A stretch of DNA of 58,514 bases from Pelotomaculum sp. UBA1371 (lineage in GTDB: Bacteria > Bacillota > Desulfotomaculia > Desulfotomaculales > Pelotomaculaceae), in contig DBRJ01000049.1 in assembly GCA_002305915.1 (NCBI GenBank), forward strand, positions 23,051 through 81,564, given 5' to 3'. A program made the translations under genes and the position numbers. Of the stretch, positions 51,312 to 58,498 are shown piece by piece. Each line of letters begins with the position of its first letter. Position 1 is the first letter of the stretch. Below the pieces are notes generated by a model, which did not search any database, was not told the origin of the DNA, and saw only the letters and a list, made by a program, of their open reading frames with translations.

Positions 51312-52324
51312 GGCATTTTCCTCCCCATTGCACCGGCGAACCTGCGCAGGTCTTTCATCATGGCCTCAAAATTAGCGGGTGTAAGGGACTGGGAGCCGTC
51401 GCAGAGGGCTTCCGCCGGTTTTGGATGCATCTCCACCATCACTCCATCGGCACCCGCTGCCAGGGCAGCCCTGGCCATAGCCGGAACATAACGCCACCTG
51501 CCGATGGCATGGCTGGGGTCGACTATAACCGGCAGGTGCGAGAGATCCTTCACCACCGGCACGGCCGTCAGGTCCAGCGTATTCCTGGTATAGCTTTCAA
51601 AGCTGCGGATACCCCGCTCACACAGGATCACATTATAATTACCCCCCGACATGATGTACTCAGCCGCCATAAGCCACTCTTCGATGGTAGCTGAAGGCCC
51701 CCTTTTCAAAAGTACCGGCTTATCTAACCTGGCCAGTTCCCGGAGAAGCAAAAAGTTCTGCATATTGCGGGCACCAATCTGTAAAATATCCGCATATTCC
51801 GCAACCAGCTGCAGGGTCCTGGTGTCCATAACCTCGGTTACAATTAACAGGCCGGTCTCCTCCCGGGCCTCCGCCAGGAGTTTCAAACCTTCCTCCTCCA
51901 GGCCCTGAAAGGAATAGGGTGAGGTCCTGGGCTTGAAAGCCCCGCCCCGCAGCATCGTGGCGCCGGCATCCCGGACAATCCGGGCTGACTGCAGAAGCTG
52001 TTCCCTGCTTTCCACCGCGCAGGGACCGGCAATAACGTGAATGGTGTCCCCCCCTATTTCCAGGCCGCCGGCCCTGATGATAGTATCCTCTGCCTGAAAG
52101 GTCCTGCTGGCCAGTTTATAAGGCTGGAGAATGGGGACGACCCTTTCAACAGACTGCATGGCTTCCAGTCCTGAGCCCGCCAGGCGTGTCCTATCCCCTA
52201 TGGCCCCTATGATAGTTCGTTCAACACCCCTGGACAGGTGAATCTGAAAGCCTTCCCGCTCCAGCCAGGCCGATACCGCTTTTATTTCTTCTTCCGTGGC
52301 GCAGTGACTCATAACCACGATCAT
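51308..52324 (-). CDS. aroF: 3-deoxy-7-phosphoheptulonate (DAHP) synthase
   Basis: A 338-residue first enzyme of the shikimate pathway (PEP + erythrose-4-P). It has an N-terminal ferredoxin-like regulatory domain (residues 1-70, as in Thermotoga-type enzymes) and a (beta-alpha)8 core with VIAGPCAVESREQLL, RGGAFKPRTSPYSFQGL, GARNMQNFLLLREL, LLKRGPSATIEEWL and VIVDPSHAIGR. The ATG is preceded by GGAGGGAAAAAG. Upstream lie a terminator (52438-52464) and a structured RNA candidate, so transcription may be set by termination. It heads the aroF-tyrA-aroA operon. Confidence 0.96.
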   Translation of the reverse strand: MIVVMSHCATEEEIKAVSAWLEREGFQIHLSRGVERTIIGAIGDRTRLAGSGLEAMQSVERVVPILQPYKLASRTFQAEDTIIRAGGLEIGGDTIHVIAGPCAVESREQLLQSARIVRDAGATMLRGGAFKPRTSPYSFQGLEEEGLKLLAEAREETGLLIVTEVMDTRTLQLVAEYADILQIGARNMQNFLLLRELARLDKPVLLKRGPSATIEEWLMAAEYIMSGGNYNVILCERGIRSFESYTRNTLDLTAVPVVKDLSHLPVIVDPSHAIGRWRYVPAMARAALAAGADGVMVEMHPKPAEALCDGSQSLTPANFEAMMKDLRRFAGAMGRKMP

Positions 52325-52395
52325 CTTTTTCCCTCCATGTCTTCCCGAGTACTTACAATATGTTTTCCGTAATGTCAGAGAACAAACCAGGCGGT

Positions 52396-52410
52396 GATGA
52401 TAAGATCATC
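52396..52410. other. Hairpin between the RNA terminator and aroF
   Basis: GATGAT (52396-52401) and ATCATC (52405-52410) form a perfect stem around AAG, extended on the outside by GGCG and CGCC. It lies in the aroF untranslated leader. Confidence 0.4.
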
Positions 52411-52437
52411 AAAAGCGCCCGGAACGACAGTCAAAAA

Positions 52438-52464
52438 TTAAAAAAACACCCCGGGAGGTGTGTT
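52438..52464 (-). terminator. Terminator/attenuator ahead of aroF
   Basis: On the minus strand AACACACC and GGGGTGTT pair (one mismatch) around TCCC and are followed by seven or more T residues. It ends the structured RNA and lies 114 bases before aroF. Confidence 0.8.
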
Positions 52465-52708
52465 TAACCAGGCCATAAGCTCATCCTTACCGCCTCCCCT
52501 TCCGTTCTACCGTTCTGCCCTTGTCCTAAACCATTTGCGCCCGGTTTCTTTACCGGACCGCCTTAAACCATCCTGCCGTCAAATCTGCCAACCTACCGTA
52601 CAGACAAGGCCTCAGCAATTCCCGGATCCCGGATGATACTAAATCCCCTGCTCCGGTTGCCCCGCTTGCTGCCGGGGCAGCTTCCCCAGGGGGATGCCCC
52701 TCCAAATC
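52438..52708 (-). ncRNA. Candidate structured RNA between the HutP-family gene and aroF
   Basis: A G-rich, purine-biased stretch of about 270 bases with its own promoter (52715-52743) and its own terminator. No frame is credible inside it. Local stems are visible, for example GGGGCA/TGCCCC-type pairs near 52675-52705 and CCGGGTTT/AAACCGG-like pairs near 52540-52560, together with repeated GGTAGAACGG-like motifs. I tested it mentally against RNase P RNA, 6S, SRP RNA, tmRNA and T-box cores and found no match. It may be a free small RNA or a regulatory leader of aroF. Confidence 0.5.
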
Positions 52709-52714
52709 TCATTA

Positions 52715-52743
52715 ATATTAGCACACAGCCAAAAATATGGCAA
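52715..52743 (-). promoter_or_regulatory. Sigma-A promoter of the structured RNA
   Basis: Minus-strand -35 TTGCCA (52738-52743, five of six) and -10 TAATAT (52715-52720, four of six) with exactly 17 bases between, just after the terminator of the HutP-family gene. Confidence 0.6.
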
Positions 52744-52757
52744 TGATAAAAAGCAAA

Positions 52758-52785
52758 AAGAGTGTAAAATGACTTTACACTCTCA
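52758..52785 (-). terminator. Terminator of the HutP-family gene
   Basis: AGAGTGTAAA and TTTACACTCT pair perfectly on the minus strand and are followed by TTTTTGCTTTTT. Confidence 0.85.
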
Positions 52786-52853
52786 AATTGGACTTATTAA
52801 ATTTTTAGAGCCTTTTTATCCGGTTATTAATGATACTTAACGGGTTTATAGCC

Positions 52854-53273
52854 TTAGGAATGCACAGCCCTGTGTCCCAACCCCAGAGCAACTTCGTCCA
52901 GGTGTAAAAGTCCCACTCCGAAGTAAATGGCCACGCTGATGTGATCCTCTTTTCTGGCAATGCCGATTTTTCCCCCCACGTTGAGACCCATGGCTTTCGG
53001 CATAATTTGCGAAAGAGCTTCCCTGGTCGCCCCCGCCACGGCTCCTTCGTCGGCATGCACTTCTCTAATCACATCTTCCCTCTTCGAGGCTACAACAGCC
53101 CGCTCAATGATTTTATTTACAGAGGAAATAAAATCACCGCCATAATCAACAGCCGCTGTTTTAATCCCTTCTCTTAAAAAACGCTGTTTTAATTCCCGTT
53201 CCTCTTCCCTGCTTTCAGTCAAGGCCATTTCAATTGCTATCCGTGAGACTCTCCTGCTTCCGTAATGGGCCAA
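52854..53273 (-). CDS. HutP-family RNA-binding protein (divergent)
   Basis: A 139-residue protein recognised as HutP family by the C-terminal half: GAVAGATREALSQIMPKAMGL, NVGGKIGIARKEDHISVAIYFG and EVALGLGHRAV. Bacillus HutP is a histidine- and Mg2+-dependent antiterminator that binds NAG-rich RNA. By my alignment, the Bacillus metal ligands His73 and His77 correspond to Gly77 and Gly81 here, while the late His (GLGHRAV) is kept and a new His73 lies nearby. Ligand and RNA target may therefore differ. No hut genes are near. TTG 53273 follows GGGGTGA. The structured RNA starts 110 bases downstream. Confidence 0.8.
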   Translation of the reverse strand: MAHYGSRRVSRIAIEMALTESREEERELKQRFLREGIKTAAVDYGGDFISSVNKIIERAVVASKREDVIREVHADEGAVAGATREALSQIMPKAMGLNVGGKIGIARKEDHISVAIYFGVGLLHLDEVALGLGHRAVHS

Positions 53274-53289
53274 CGTACAATCACCCCGC

Positions 53290-53316
53290 CCAAAATAAAA
53301 TACACTCCGGGGAGTG
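53290..53316 (-). terminator. Hairpin ahead of the HutP-family gene
   Basis: CACTCC (53303-53308) and GGAGTG (53311-53316) pair around two bases, followed on the minus strand by TATTTTATTTT. It may terminate the upstream unknown gene or act as an attenuator 30 bases before the HutP-family start. Confidence 0.5.
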
Positions 53317-53442
53317 CAAACATAGATTTACACTAATAATCCTGTTATTACCCCTGGTAAGATTATACTGGTGGACAGGGAAAAAAGCAACTTTTCCTAA
53401 TCTTCAGTCCGCTATTAATTACTTCACCTGAATGCACCCGCC

Positions 53443-53922
53443 TCAATCCCGGCGCTCTGACAAATGCACCCTTCCGATGTTGTTTATACTTCCTTCAATC
53501 CTGATTTTTGTACCCGCTGCCGGCGTAACGACTTCATCGGATACATCCAGAATTTCAATCTCCAAAGGACGTTTATAGCGGGTGCCGTCCACTTCCAGGA
53601 TATCTCCCTCCCGGACATAGACAGTTACATAACGGTCCCGGAATTCGCCCCGGGGTTCACCATTAACCAGGACCCTGGCCAGGGGAAGAGTCGAGAAGTT
53701 TTTCAACTGGAAGGTGACTACGGAATCCTGGAAGAGCCCGGTAGTATCCCTCAAAACAGGCCGGGGCGCCTCCAGGGAAGCAACCGGAGCCGCTCCCTTC
53801 TCCATAGAGTCGCTGTAGATGCTCAACTGGGCAAGTATAAGCACAGCTGCAATTAAAACAACCAGCCTGATTAAACCCTTTTCGAGTTCCTGGACCGGGG
53901 TGCTGCGAAATGGAGCTTTCAA
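53443..53922 (-). CDS. Membrane-anchored protein of unknown function, 159 residues
   Basis: An N-terminal charged segment is followed by one membrane helix (GLIRLVVLIAAVLILAQLSIY, residues about 16-36) and an outside domain with beta-rich stretches (VVTFQLKNFSTLPLARVLVNG, RYVTVYVREGDILEV, EIEILDVSDEV, GTKIRIEGSINNIGRVHL). The fold resembles a small carbohydrate- or envelope-binding beta-domain, but I recognise no family. It lies between two other small genes of the same direction. The start ATG has a weak site (GGGGGAATTGTC), which is acceptable. Confidence 0.7.
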   Translation of the reverse strand: MKAPFRSTPVQELEKGLIRLVVLIAAVLILAQLSIYSDSMEKGAAPVASLEAPRPVLRDTTGLFQDSVVTFQLKNFSTLPLARVLVNGEPRGEFRDRYVTVYVREGDILEVDGTRYKRPLEIEILDVSDEVVTPAAGTKIRIEGSINNIGRVHLSERRD

Positions 53923-54031
53923 GACAATTCCCCCAAAAATGTTTTACTTAAAACCATTTTATGTGATTTCTGGTAAAACATTCTTTGGGCGAGATTAAAA
54001 AAGTAATCTTTTCCGTAATATAAAAACAGCT

Positions 54032-54499
54032 TTATTTCAGGTTATATTTCCTTTCCAGCCTGGACCTGTATCCCTTTGTTTCCTCGTATACTTTAAAGAG
54101 CAGGCGCTCAATTTCATAATGACTTAAAGTAACGAAGGCCGGATCCAGGATTTCAACTTTCCGGAAGTCCTCCCTGGTAATAAAGCGGATAATACTATCC
54201 AGGCTGTCCGCCTGGATTGTCATTACCAGGGGAGCATAAGCAATACTTGCGCCTGTTAAATCGTCGGAGACCGTATAAACCTCCGTACTCAGATCAATAT
54301 CCATGATTTGCACACCGTGTAACGGAATATTCTTAAAGATTGCAACCTGCTGCTCCCTCGCCTCTTCTGCAGCTTTATCCGAAGGCTTGCCTCCGAACAA
54401 CAGGCGGCCCGGCTTGCCGTCCCCCTTAAAATCAAGGCGCACCTTTGCAAGGATGCCGTTCCTGTCATTACGCTTGTCCCCGTCTTGAGATATTGACAA
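54032..54499 (-). CDS. Soluble protein of unknown function, 155 residues
   Basis: I start at TTG 54499, five bases after GGGGGA, giving a protein that begins MSISQDGDKRNDRNGILAKV. The frame continues 38 residues upstream but that stretch is Cys/Leu-rich and has no site. The chain has a positively charged N-terminus, GRLLFGGKPSDKAAEEAREQQ, a beta-rich middle (VQIMDIDLSTEVYTVSDDLTGASIAY), and a basic helical end (YEETKGYRSRLERKYNLK). No family is recognised. It stands between spm/rlu genes and the unknown membrane protein. Confidence 0.65.
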   Translation of the reverse strand: MSISQDGDKRNDRNGILAKVRLDFKGDGKPGRLLFGGKPSDKAAEEAREQQVAIFKNIPLHGVQIMDIDLSTEVYTVSDDLTGASIAYAPLVMTIQADSLDSIIRFITREDFRKVEILDPAFVTLSHYEIERLLFKVYEETKGYRSRLERKYNLK

Positions 54500-54709
54500 G
54501 AGAATCCCCCACCCTCTCAGGTATCCATAGATAAACAAAAACAAACAGCACAGGTTATTAGTACAGGTTATAATTCTCCCCCGGCTAGTTAAAGTCCTGC
54601 CTGTCCCTGCCAAACTATGTCACTACAACCACTATCAGGACATTGTTTCCCCAATTATTCACAATTTCATCTATACCAAATCCATAACTTTATCAGTTCC
54701 AGCTTATTA

Positions 54710-55432
54710 CTAATTGTATTTTAATCCCGCTTTTAAACACCTCAGTTCTTCCCCGGTAAGGTGGCGATACTGGCCCGGACGCATATTTTCAATACTGAGA
54801 TTACCAAACCTGGTGCGCTTGAGTCTCAGTACCGGGTGGCCGATGTATGCGCACATCCGCCTGACCTGCCGCTTGCGCCCTTCATGGATGGTGATTTCCA
54901 ACAGCGCATTGCCTTCCCTGCTTTCCAGCAACTTGACCCTGGCGGGGGCCGTCAGACCGTCCTCAAGCACCAACCCCTTGGCCATTTGCTCTAATTTGGC
55001 CGTTTCGGGCACACCTGTAACCCGGGCCAGGTACGTTTTGGGCACCCGGTACCCGGGGTGGGTTAGAACATAAGTCAGATCGCCGTCATTGGTCAGTAAA
55101 AGCAAGCCTTCGCTGTCATAATCCAGCCTTCCCACAGGGTAGACCCGCTCTGAAACACCCCGTAAAAGGTCCGTAACCTTCTTTCTGCCTTTTTCATCGC
55201 TTAAAGTTGTGATATAGCCCCGGGGCTTGTACATCAAAATGTAGCGTTTACGCGAAGAAAGGAAAAGGGGTTTACCGGCTACAATAATTTTATCCCTGCC
55301 CGGGTCTACCTTTGTGCCGAGTTCGGTAACAACCTTCCCGTTGACCTTGACGATCCCCGCAGAGATCATCTCCTCGCACCGCCGCCTGGAAGCAATCCCG
55401 GCCCTGGCCATAACTTTTTGCAGGCGCTCCAT
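54710..55432 (-). CDS. rluB: 16S/23S rRNA pseudouridine synthase (RluB/RsuA family)
   Basis: A 240-residue enzyme that isomerises uridine in rRNA. An S4 domain lies at the N-terminus (RLQKVMARAGIASRRRCEEMI), and the catalytic domain has VGRLDYDSEGLLLLTNDG (catalytic Asp in RLDYD), YLARVTG and GRKRQVRRMCAYIGHPVLRLKR. The subfamily assignment rests on length and motif order. The ATG at 55432 follows AAGGTGG. It is downstream of spmAB in the same direction. Confidence 0.93.
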   Translation of the reverse strand: MERLQKVMARAGIASRRRCEEMISAGIVKVNGKVVTELGTKVDPGRDKIIVAGKPLFLSSRKRYILMYKPRGYITTLSDEKGRKKVTDLLRGVSERVYPVGRLDYDSEGLLLLTNDGDLTYVLTHPGYRVPKTYLARVTGVPETAKLEQMAKGLVLEDGLTAPARVKLLESREGNALLEITIHEGRKRQVRRMCAYIGHPVLRLKRTRFGNLSIENMRPGQYRHLTGEELRCLKAGLKYN

Positions 55433-55661
55433 GAAACCCACCTTCCGGGTATGTACTGTTTGTTAATACTCTTAAGGAAGCCATAGAGATATATAAAAAA
55501 ATTTAACTAAATAAAGCTTTAATTGTCAACAAAAACTCTCCAAATTAAGCCCTTAAAAGATTTAAACCGTCACTTCCACGCATACCGGATTCAGCAACGG
55601 CTACTTCATCTCTATTATATTGCTCATCTCTCATCACTATTATATTTATTGAAGACAGGGT

Positions 55662-56204
55662 TTAACCTTCCAATCCAAAAATAACTCTGACGATGAAAAT
55701 AGAGGCTATCAGCGTCGACAGGTCTGCGGTCAGTCCCAGGATAACGGCATGGCGGTATTTTCTGATCCCGACGGAGCCGAAGTAAAGGGTGAGGACATAA
55801 AACGTCGTGTCGCAGCTCCCCTGCATCGTTGAGACAAGCCGCCCTAAAAAGCTGTCCGGACCGTAAGTTTTAATAATATCCGAAGCAATGCCAAGAGCCG
55901 CGCCGCCGGAAAGCGGGCGCATAACTGCATGGGGCAAAACCTCGGCCGGCAGCCCGATCAGATTCAGCACCGGGGACAAAGCTGCAACCAGCACTTCCAT
56001 TGCACCGGAGGCCCGGAAGATGCTGACGGCCACCAGCATGGCCACCAGGTACGGGATGGTTTTGACCGCCGTTGCAAAACCCGCCTCCGCCCCGTCTACA
56101 AAGGTTTCGTAGACTTTAACCCCGCGCAGCATGGCAGCAAGCGGCACCACCAGAAGGATCAGGGGGATGGCCCAGCGGGACAGTTCGGCGATAACTTCGA
56201 ACAT
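55662..56204 (-). CDS. spmB: Spore maturation protein B
   Basis: A 180-residue membrane protein with a nucleoside-recognition (Gate) domain: FVDGAEAGFATAVKTIPYLVAMLVAVSIF, RPLSGGAALGIASDIIKTYG, TMQGSCDTTFYVL. With SpmA it is needed for spore-core dehydration and heat resistance. It follows spmA by four bases and has AAAGGAGG before its ATG. The order spmA-spmB is conserved in Firmicutes. Confidence 0.94.
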   Translation of the reverse strand: MFEVIAELSRWAIPLILLVVPLAAMLRGVKVYETFVDGAEAGFATAVKTIPYLVAMLVAVSIFRASGAMEVLVAALSPVLNLIGLPAEVLPHAVMRPLSGGAALGIASDIIKTYGPDSFLGRLVSTMQGSCDTTFYVLTLYFGSVGIRKYRHAVILGLTADLSTLIASIFIVRVIFGLEG

Positions 56205-56208
56205 CCCC

Positions 56209-56799
56209 TTACCTCCTTTTCTCTGAATACAACAGGCGCAGCACCCGGTCAGCGACGATGGCCACGGTCATACCGAAAGCTGTGGCCATGATTGTCGGCC
56301 CCACTATACATGTTGGGTCAGTTGAACCGTAGAGCAGGCGGATGCCGATAATTGTCGTGGGGATCAGAGTTATACAGGAAGTGTTGAGAGCCAAAAAAGT
56401 ACACATGGCGTCCGAAGCGGAGTCCCGGCCCTGGTTGAGATTCTGAAGCTCCCGCATGGCGATGAGACCCATGGGTGTAGCGGCATTTCCCAGGCCCAGG
56501 ATGTTGGCGCTCAAATTCATCACGATGGCTCCCATAGCCGGGTGGTCTTTGGGAACACTGGGGAAGAGAAAACGCATCACCGGACGCACCAGCAGGGCCA
56601 GCGCCCGCACCAGCCCGGCCTCTTCGGCCAGTTTCATGATCCCCAGCCAGAAGGAAATAATGGCAATCAGGCTCAAGGATATCTTAACCGCATCGTTTGC
56701 TCCATCCAGGGCCGCTTTGGTCACTACATCTATATTGCCATTTGCCCCGGCCACGAGAATTCCGAAGACAATCATAACCAACCAGACGATATTAACCAT
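56209..56799 (-). CDS. spmA: Spore maturation protein A
   Basis: A 196-residue membrane protein of the Gate/nucleoside-recognition family: GANDAVKISLSLIAIISFWLGIMK, GNAATPMGLIAMREL, FLALNTSCITLIPTTIIGIR. It pairs with SpmB for spore dehydration. The ATG at 56799 lies seven bases after GGGGGA; an ATG two codons earlier is too close to it. It is the first gene of spmAB-rluB. Confidence 0.94.
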   Translation of the reverse strand: MVNIVWLVMIVFGILVAGANGNIDVVTKAALDGANDAVKISLSLIAIISFWLGIMKLAEEAGLVRALALLVRPVMRFLFPSVPKDHPAMGAIVMNLSANILGLGNAATPMGLIAMRELQNLNQGRDSASDAMCTFLALNTSCITLIPTTIIGIRLLYGSTDPTCIVGPTIMATAFGMTVAIVADRVLRLLYSEKRR

Positions 56800-56996
56800 G
56801 CCCATTCCCCCGCAATAAAGCTTGTCTTATGCTACTTTATGATAAGGCGCGGACAAATAGTACAAATACTGGTAAAGGAAAGGACTCCCCAAAAGCAGTT
56901 GCCTCTTCTTTCAAGCAAGGAGCAGCCGGATGCGATTTCTGTTCAAACTTTAAGGAAATAGCCATCGCCAAGAAGAGTTGTCGATTAATTTTTGTT

Positions 56997-58298
56997 TTAT
57001 ATAAAAATGTTTTTAGCCTTTTTAACGATTCTCCTTTTAAACACCCCTGTAAGATTAGCGGCGGCCACCCTGGCCCTGATCGCCTCCTCGTCCGTTGAGT
57101 AGAGTCTCTTCTCCAGCATCCGCTGAAAGTAAACGGAACCCGAGAATGTATATTTTTTGCCCATCCCTTCGGGTTTTTTCATTTCCCTGTGCATAAATGA
57201 AATAATGTCCCCGCAGGCCAGTTCGGGCGGCAGAATCAGCGGCTCCTGCCCTGCCAGCAGCCTGGCGGCGTTGTGCCCCGCCAGGAAACCGGTAACAATA
57301 GCTTCGGTGTGCCCTACCAGGAGACCGGTTTTTTCGCCGGCACAGTAAAGATTGGGCGCTCCGGAAACCTTCAGGCTGTCGTCACAGGGCGCCATGGCCA
57401 TAAAGCGGACGGAATTACCCTTTCCCCCGGAATAAGGATCGGCGTATTGCGCATCCTGAAAACCTTCCAATGTCCGCAGGATCTCCAGCGGAAAGTAAGA
57501 GGTCATCAATTTGACGTGGCCGGTATCGAGGAGAACCAGGTTCCTGGCAAAATCACTGAGGGCGTACTGCTGGCAGGCTTTACGCTTTAGCTGCTCTTCT
57601 TTTTGCAAATGCTCCGGCAGGGGAATGACCAGCACGCCATCCCTTTCCAGTGCAGCAACCAGTTTAGGGGCAAGAGACTTTTTTTCCAGTTTGCAGGACC
57701 CGCTCATTGCTTCAAACTGAGGAAACCCCTCCCCCGCCCTGATCTCCTTGATACCTGCCCGCTCTGTTAAACTGACCCTGGGGCCGAAGGCGGGGCAGCG
57801 CAGGATACACATGGCGCAGCCGGTACCGTACCGGGAACAGTTCTGGGCCGGGCCCGCTGTTCCGGTACAGTCTATAAAAACCTCGCCCGGGATGACTTCA
57901 TCAGAGGATGTTACTACCCCGGTAAGGCGGCCTGAAGATTTAATTATCCCGGTCATTCTTGCCTGCAGCCTTAATTCAACGCCCTGTCTGCGCAGCGCAG
58001 CTCTAACGGCAGGCTCAATCCGGGTAACATCATATAACATGGCGTGGCGGTGTCCCGGAAAATCCACCCGGCGGTGGGCCGCTGCTTTTTCAATCAGCAC
58101 GAAGAATTCTGCCGCACCCATAGCCCGGGCCTCTTCCATGGCAGTCAGCCGGCCGTTGTTGCGCATGATCCCGCCCACAAGACCGGTTCCCAAAAGCATA
58201 TCTGTTTTTTCCAGAATTACCACATTCGCCCCTGCGTACGCCGCCGCACTGGCCGCAGCGCACCCCGCCCAGCCACCGCCTACAACCACAACAGACAT
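56997..58298 (-). CDS. FAD-dependent oxidoreductase, 433 residues
   Basis: A flavoprotein of the GidA/TrmFO or fumarate-reductase superfamily. VVVVGGGWAGCAAASAAAYAG is the FAD-binding loop, FIDCTGTAG and the late APNLYCAGEKTGLLVGHTEAIVTGFLAGHNAARLL are the second FAD contacts. GTGCAMCILRCP has a Cx2Cx3C pattern that could hold a cluster or a disulfide. The reaction is unknown; similar proteins occur in many Firmicutes. ATG 58298 has AAGGAGGGCT as its site, and this site lies in the 3' arm of an 11-bp inverted repeat. It is probably a single-gene unit. Confidence 0.88.
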   Translation of the reverse strand: MSVVVVGGGWAGCAAASAAAYAGANVVILEKTDMLLGTGLVGGIMRNNGRLTAMEEARAMGAAEFFVLIEKAAAHRRVDFPGHRHAMLYDVTRIEPAVRAALRRQGVELRLQARMTGIIKSSGRLTGVVTSSDEVIPGEVFIDCTGTAGPAQNCSRYGTGCAMCILRCPAFGPRVSLTERAGIKEIRAGEGFPQFEAMSGSCKLEKKSLAPKLVAALERDGVLVIPLPEHLQKEEQLKRKACQQYALSDFARNLVLLDTGHVKLMTSYFPLEILRTLEGFQDAQYADPYSGGKGNSVRFMAMAPCDDSLKVSGAPNLYCAGEKTGLLVGHTEAIVTGFLAGHNAARLLAGQEPLILPPELACGDIISFMHREMKKPEGMGKKYTFSGSVYFQRMLEKRLYSTDEEAIRARVAAANLTGVFKRRIVKKAKNIFI

Positions 58299-58302
58299 AA
58301 AT

Positions 58303-58336
58303 AGCCCTCCTTCTAAACATTATATGAAGGAGGGCT
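58303..58336 (-). promoter_or_regulatory. Inverted repeat covering the ribosome binding site of the FAD oxidoreductase gene, with a -10-like box in its loop
   Basis: AGCCCTCCTTC (58303-58313) and GAAGGAGGGCT (58326-58336) are perfect 11-bp complements. In the minus-strand mRNA, the arm nearer the gene is the Shine-Dalgarno GAAGGAGGGCT and the upstream arm is an exact anti-SD. The 12-base loop contains TATAAT (58319-58324, minus). If transcription begins there the arms would be a DNA operator around the -10. If it begins upstream they form an RNA hairpin hiding the ribosome binding site. Confidence 0.55.
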
Positions 58337-58397
58337 GTTAATAGCTTCAGATTGACAGGAAAAGGTTCAGGTAATAAGTTATTGACACCCCTGTTAC

Positions 58398-58418
58398 TCC
58401 GGCAATCATACTGCCGGA
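58398..58418. other. Hairpin in the right-end intergenic region
   Basis: TCCGGCA (58398-58404) and TGCCGGA (58412-58418) pair perfectly around seven bases. It lies between the FAD gene promoter region and the CRISPR-like edge. Nothing coding is visible from 58337 to 58498. Confidence 0.4.
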
Positions 58419-58498
58419 ACCTGTTTGCTCTTTATTTTATGGACCCGGGAGATTACAAATTTTTTGCCTACCTGCAACCTACGTGATACATCATCCAG

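Noticed and set aside
52438..52708. RNase P RNA, 6S RNA, SRP RNA, tmRNA or T-box leader
   Set aside because: None of the universally conserved cores (for example the T-box GGTGGNACCGCG or the RNase P P4 strands) could be found.
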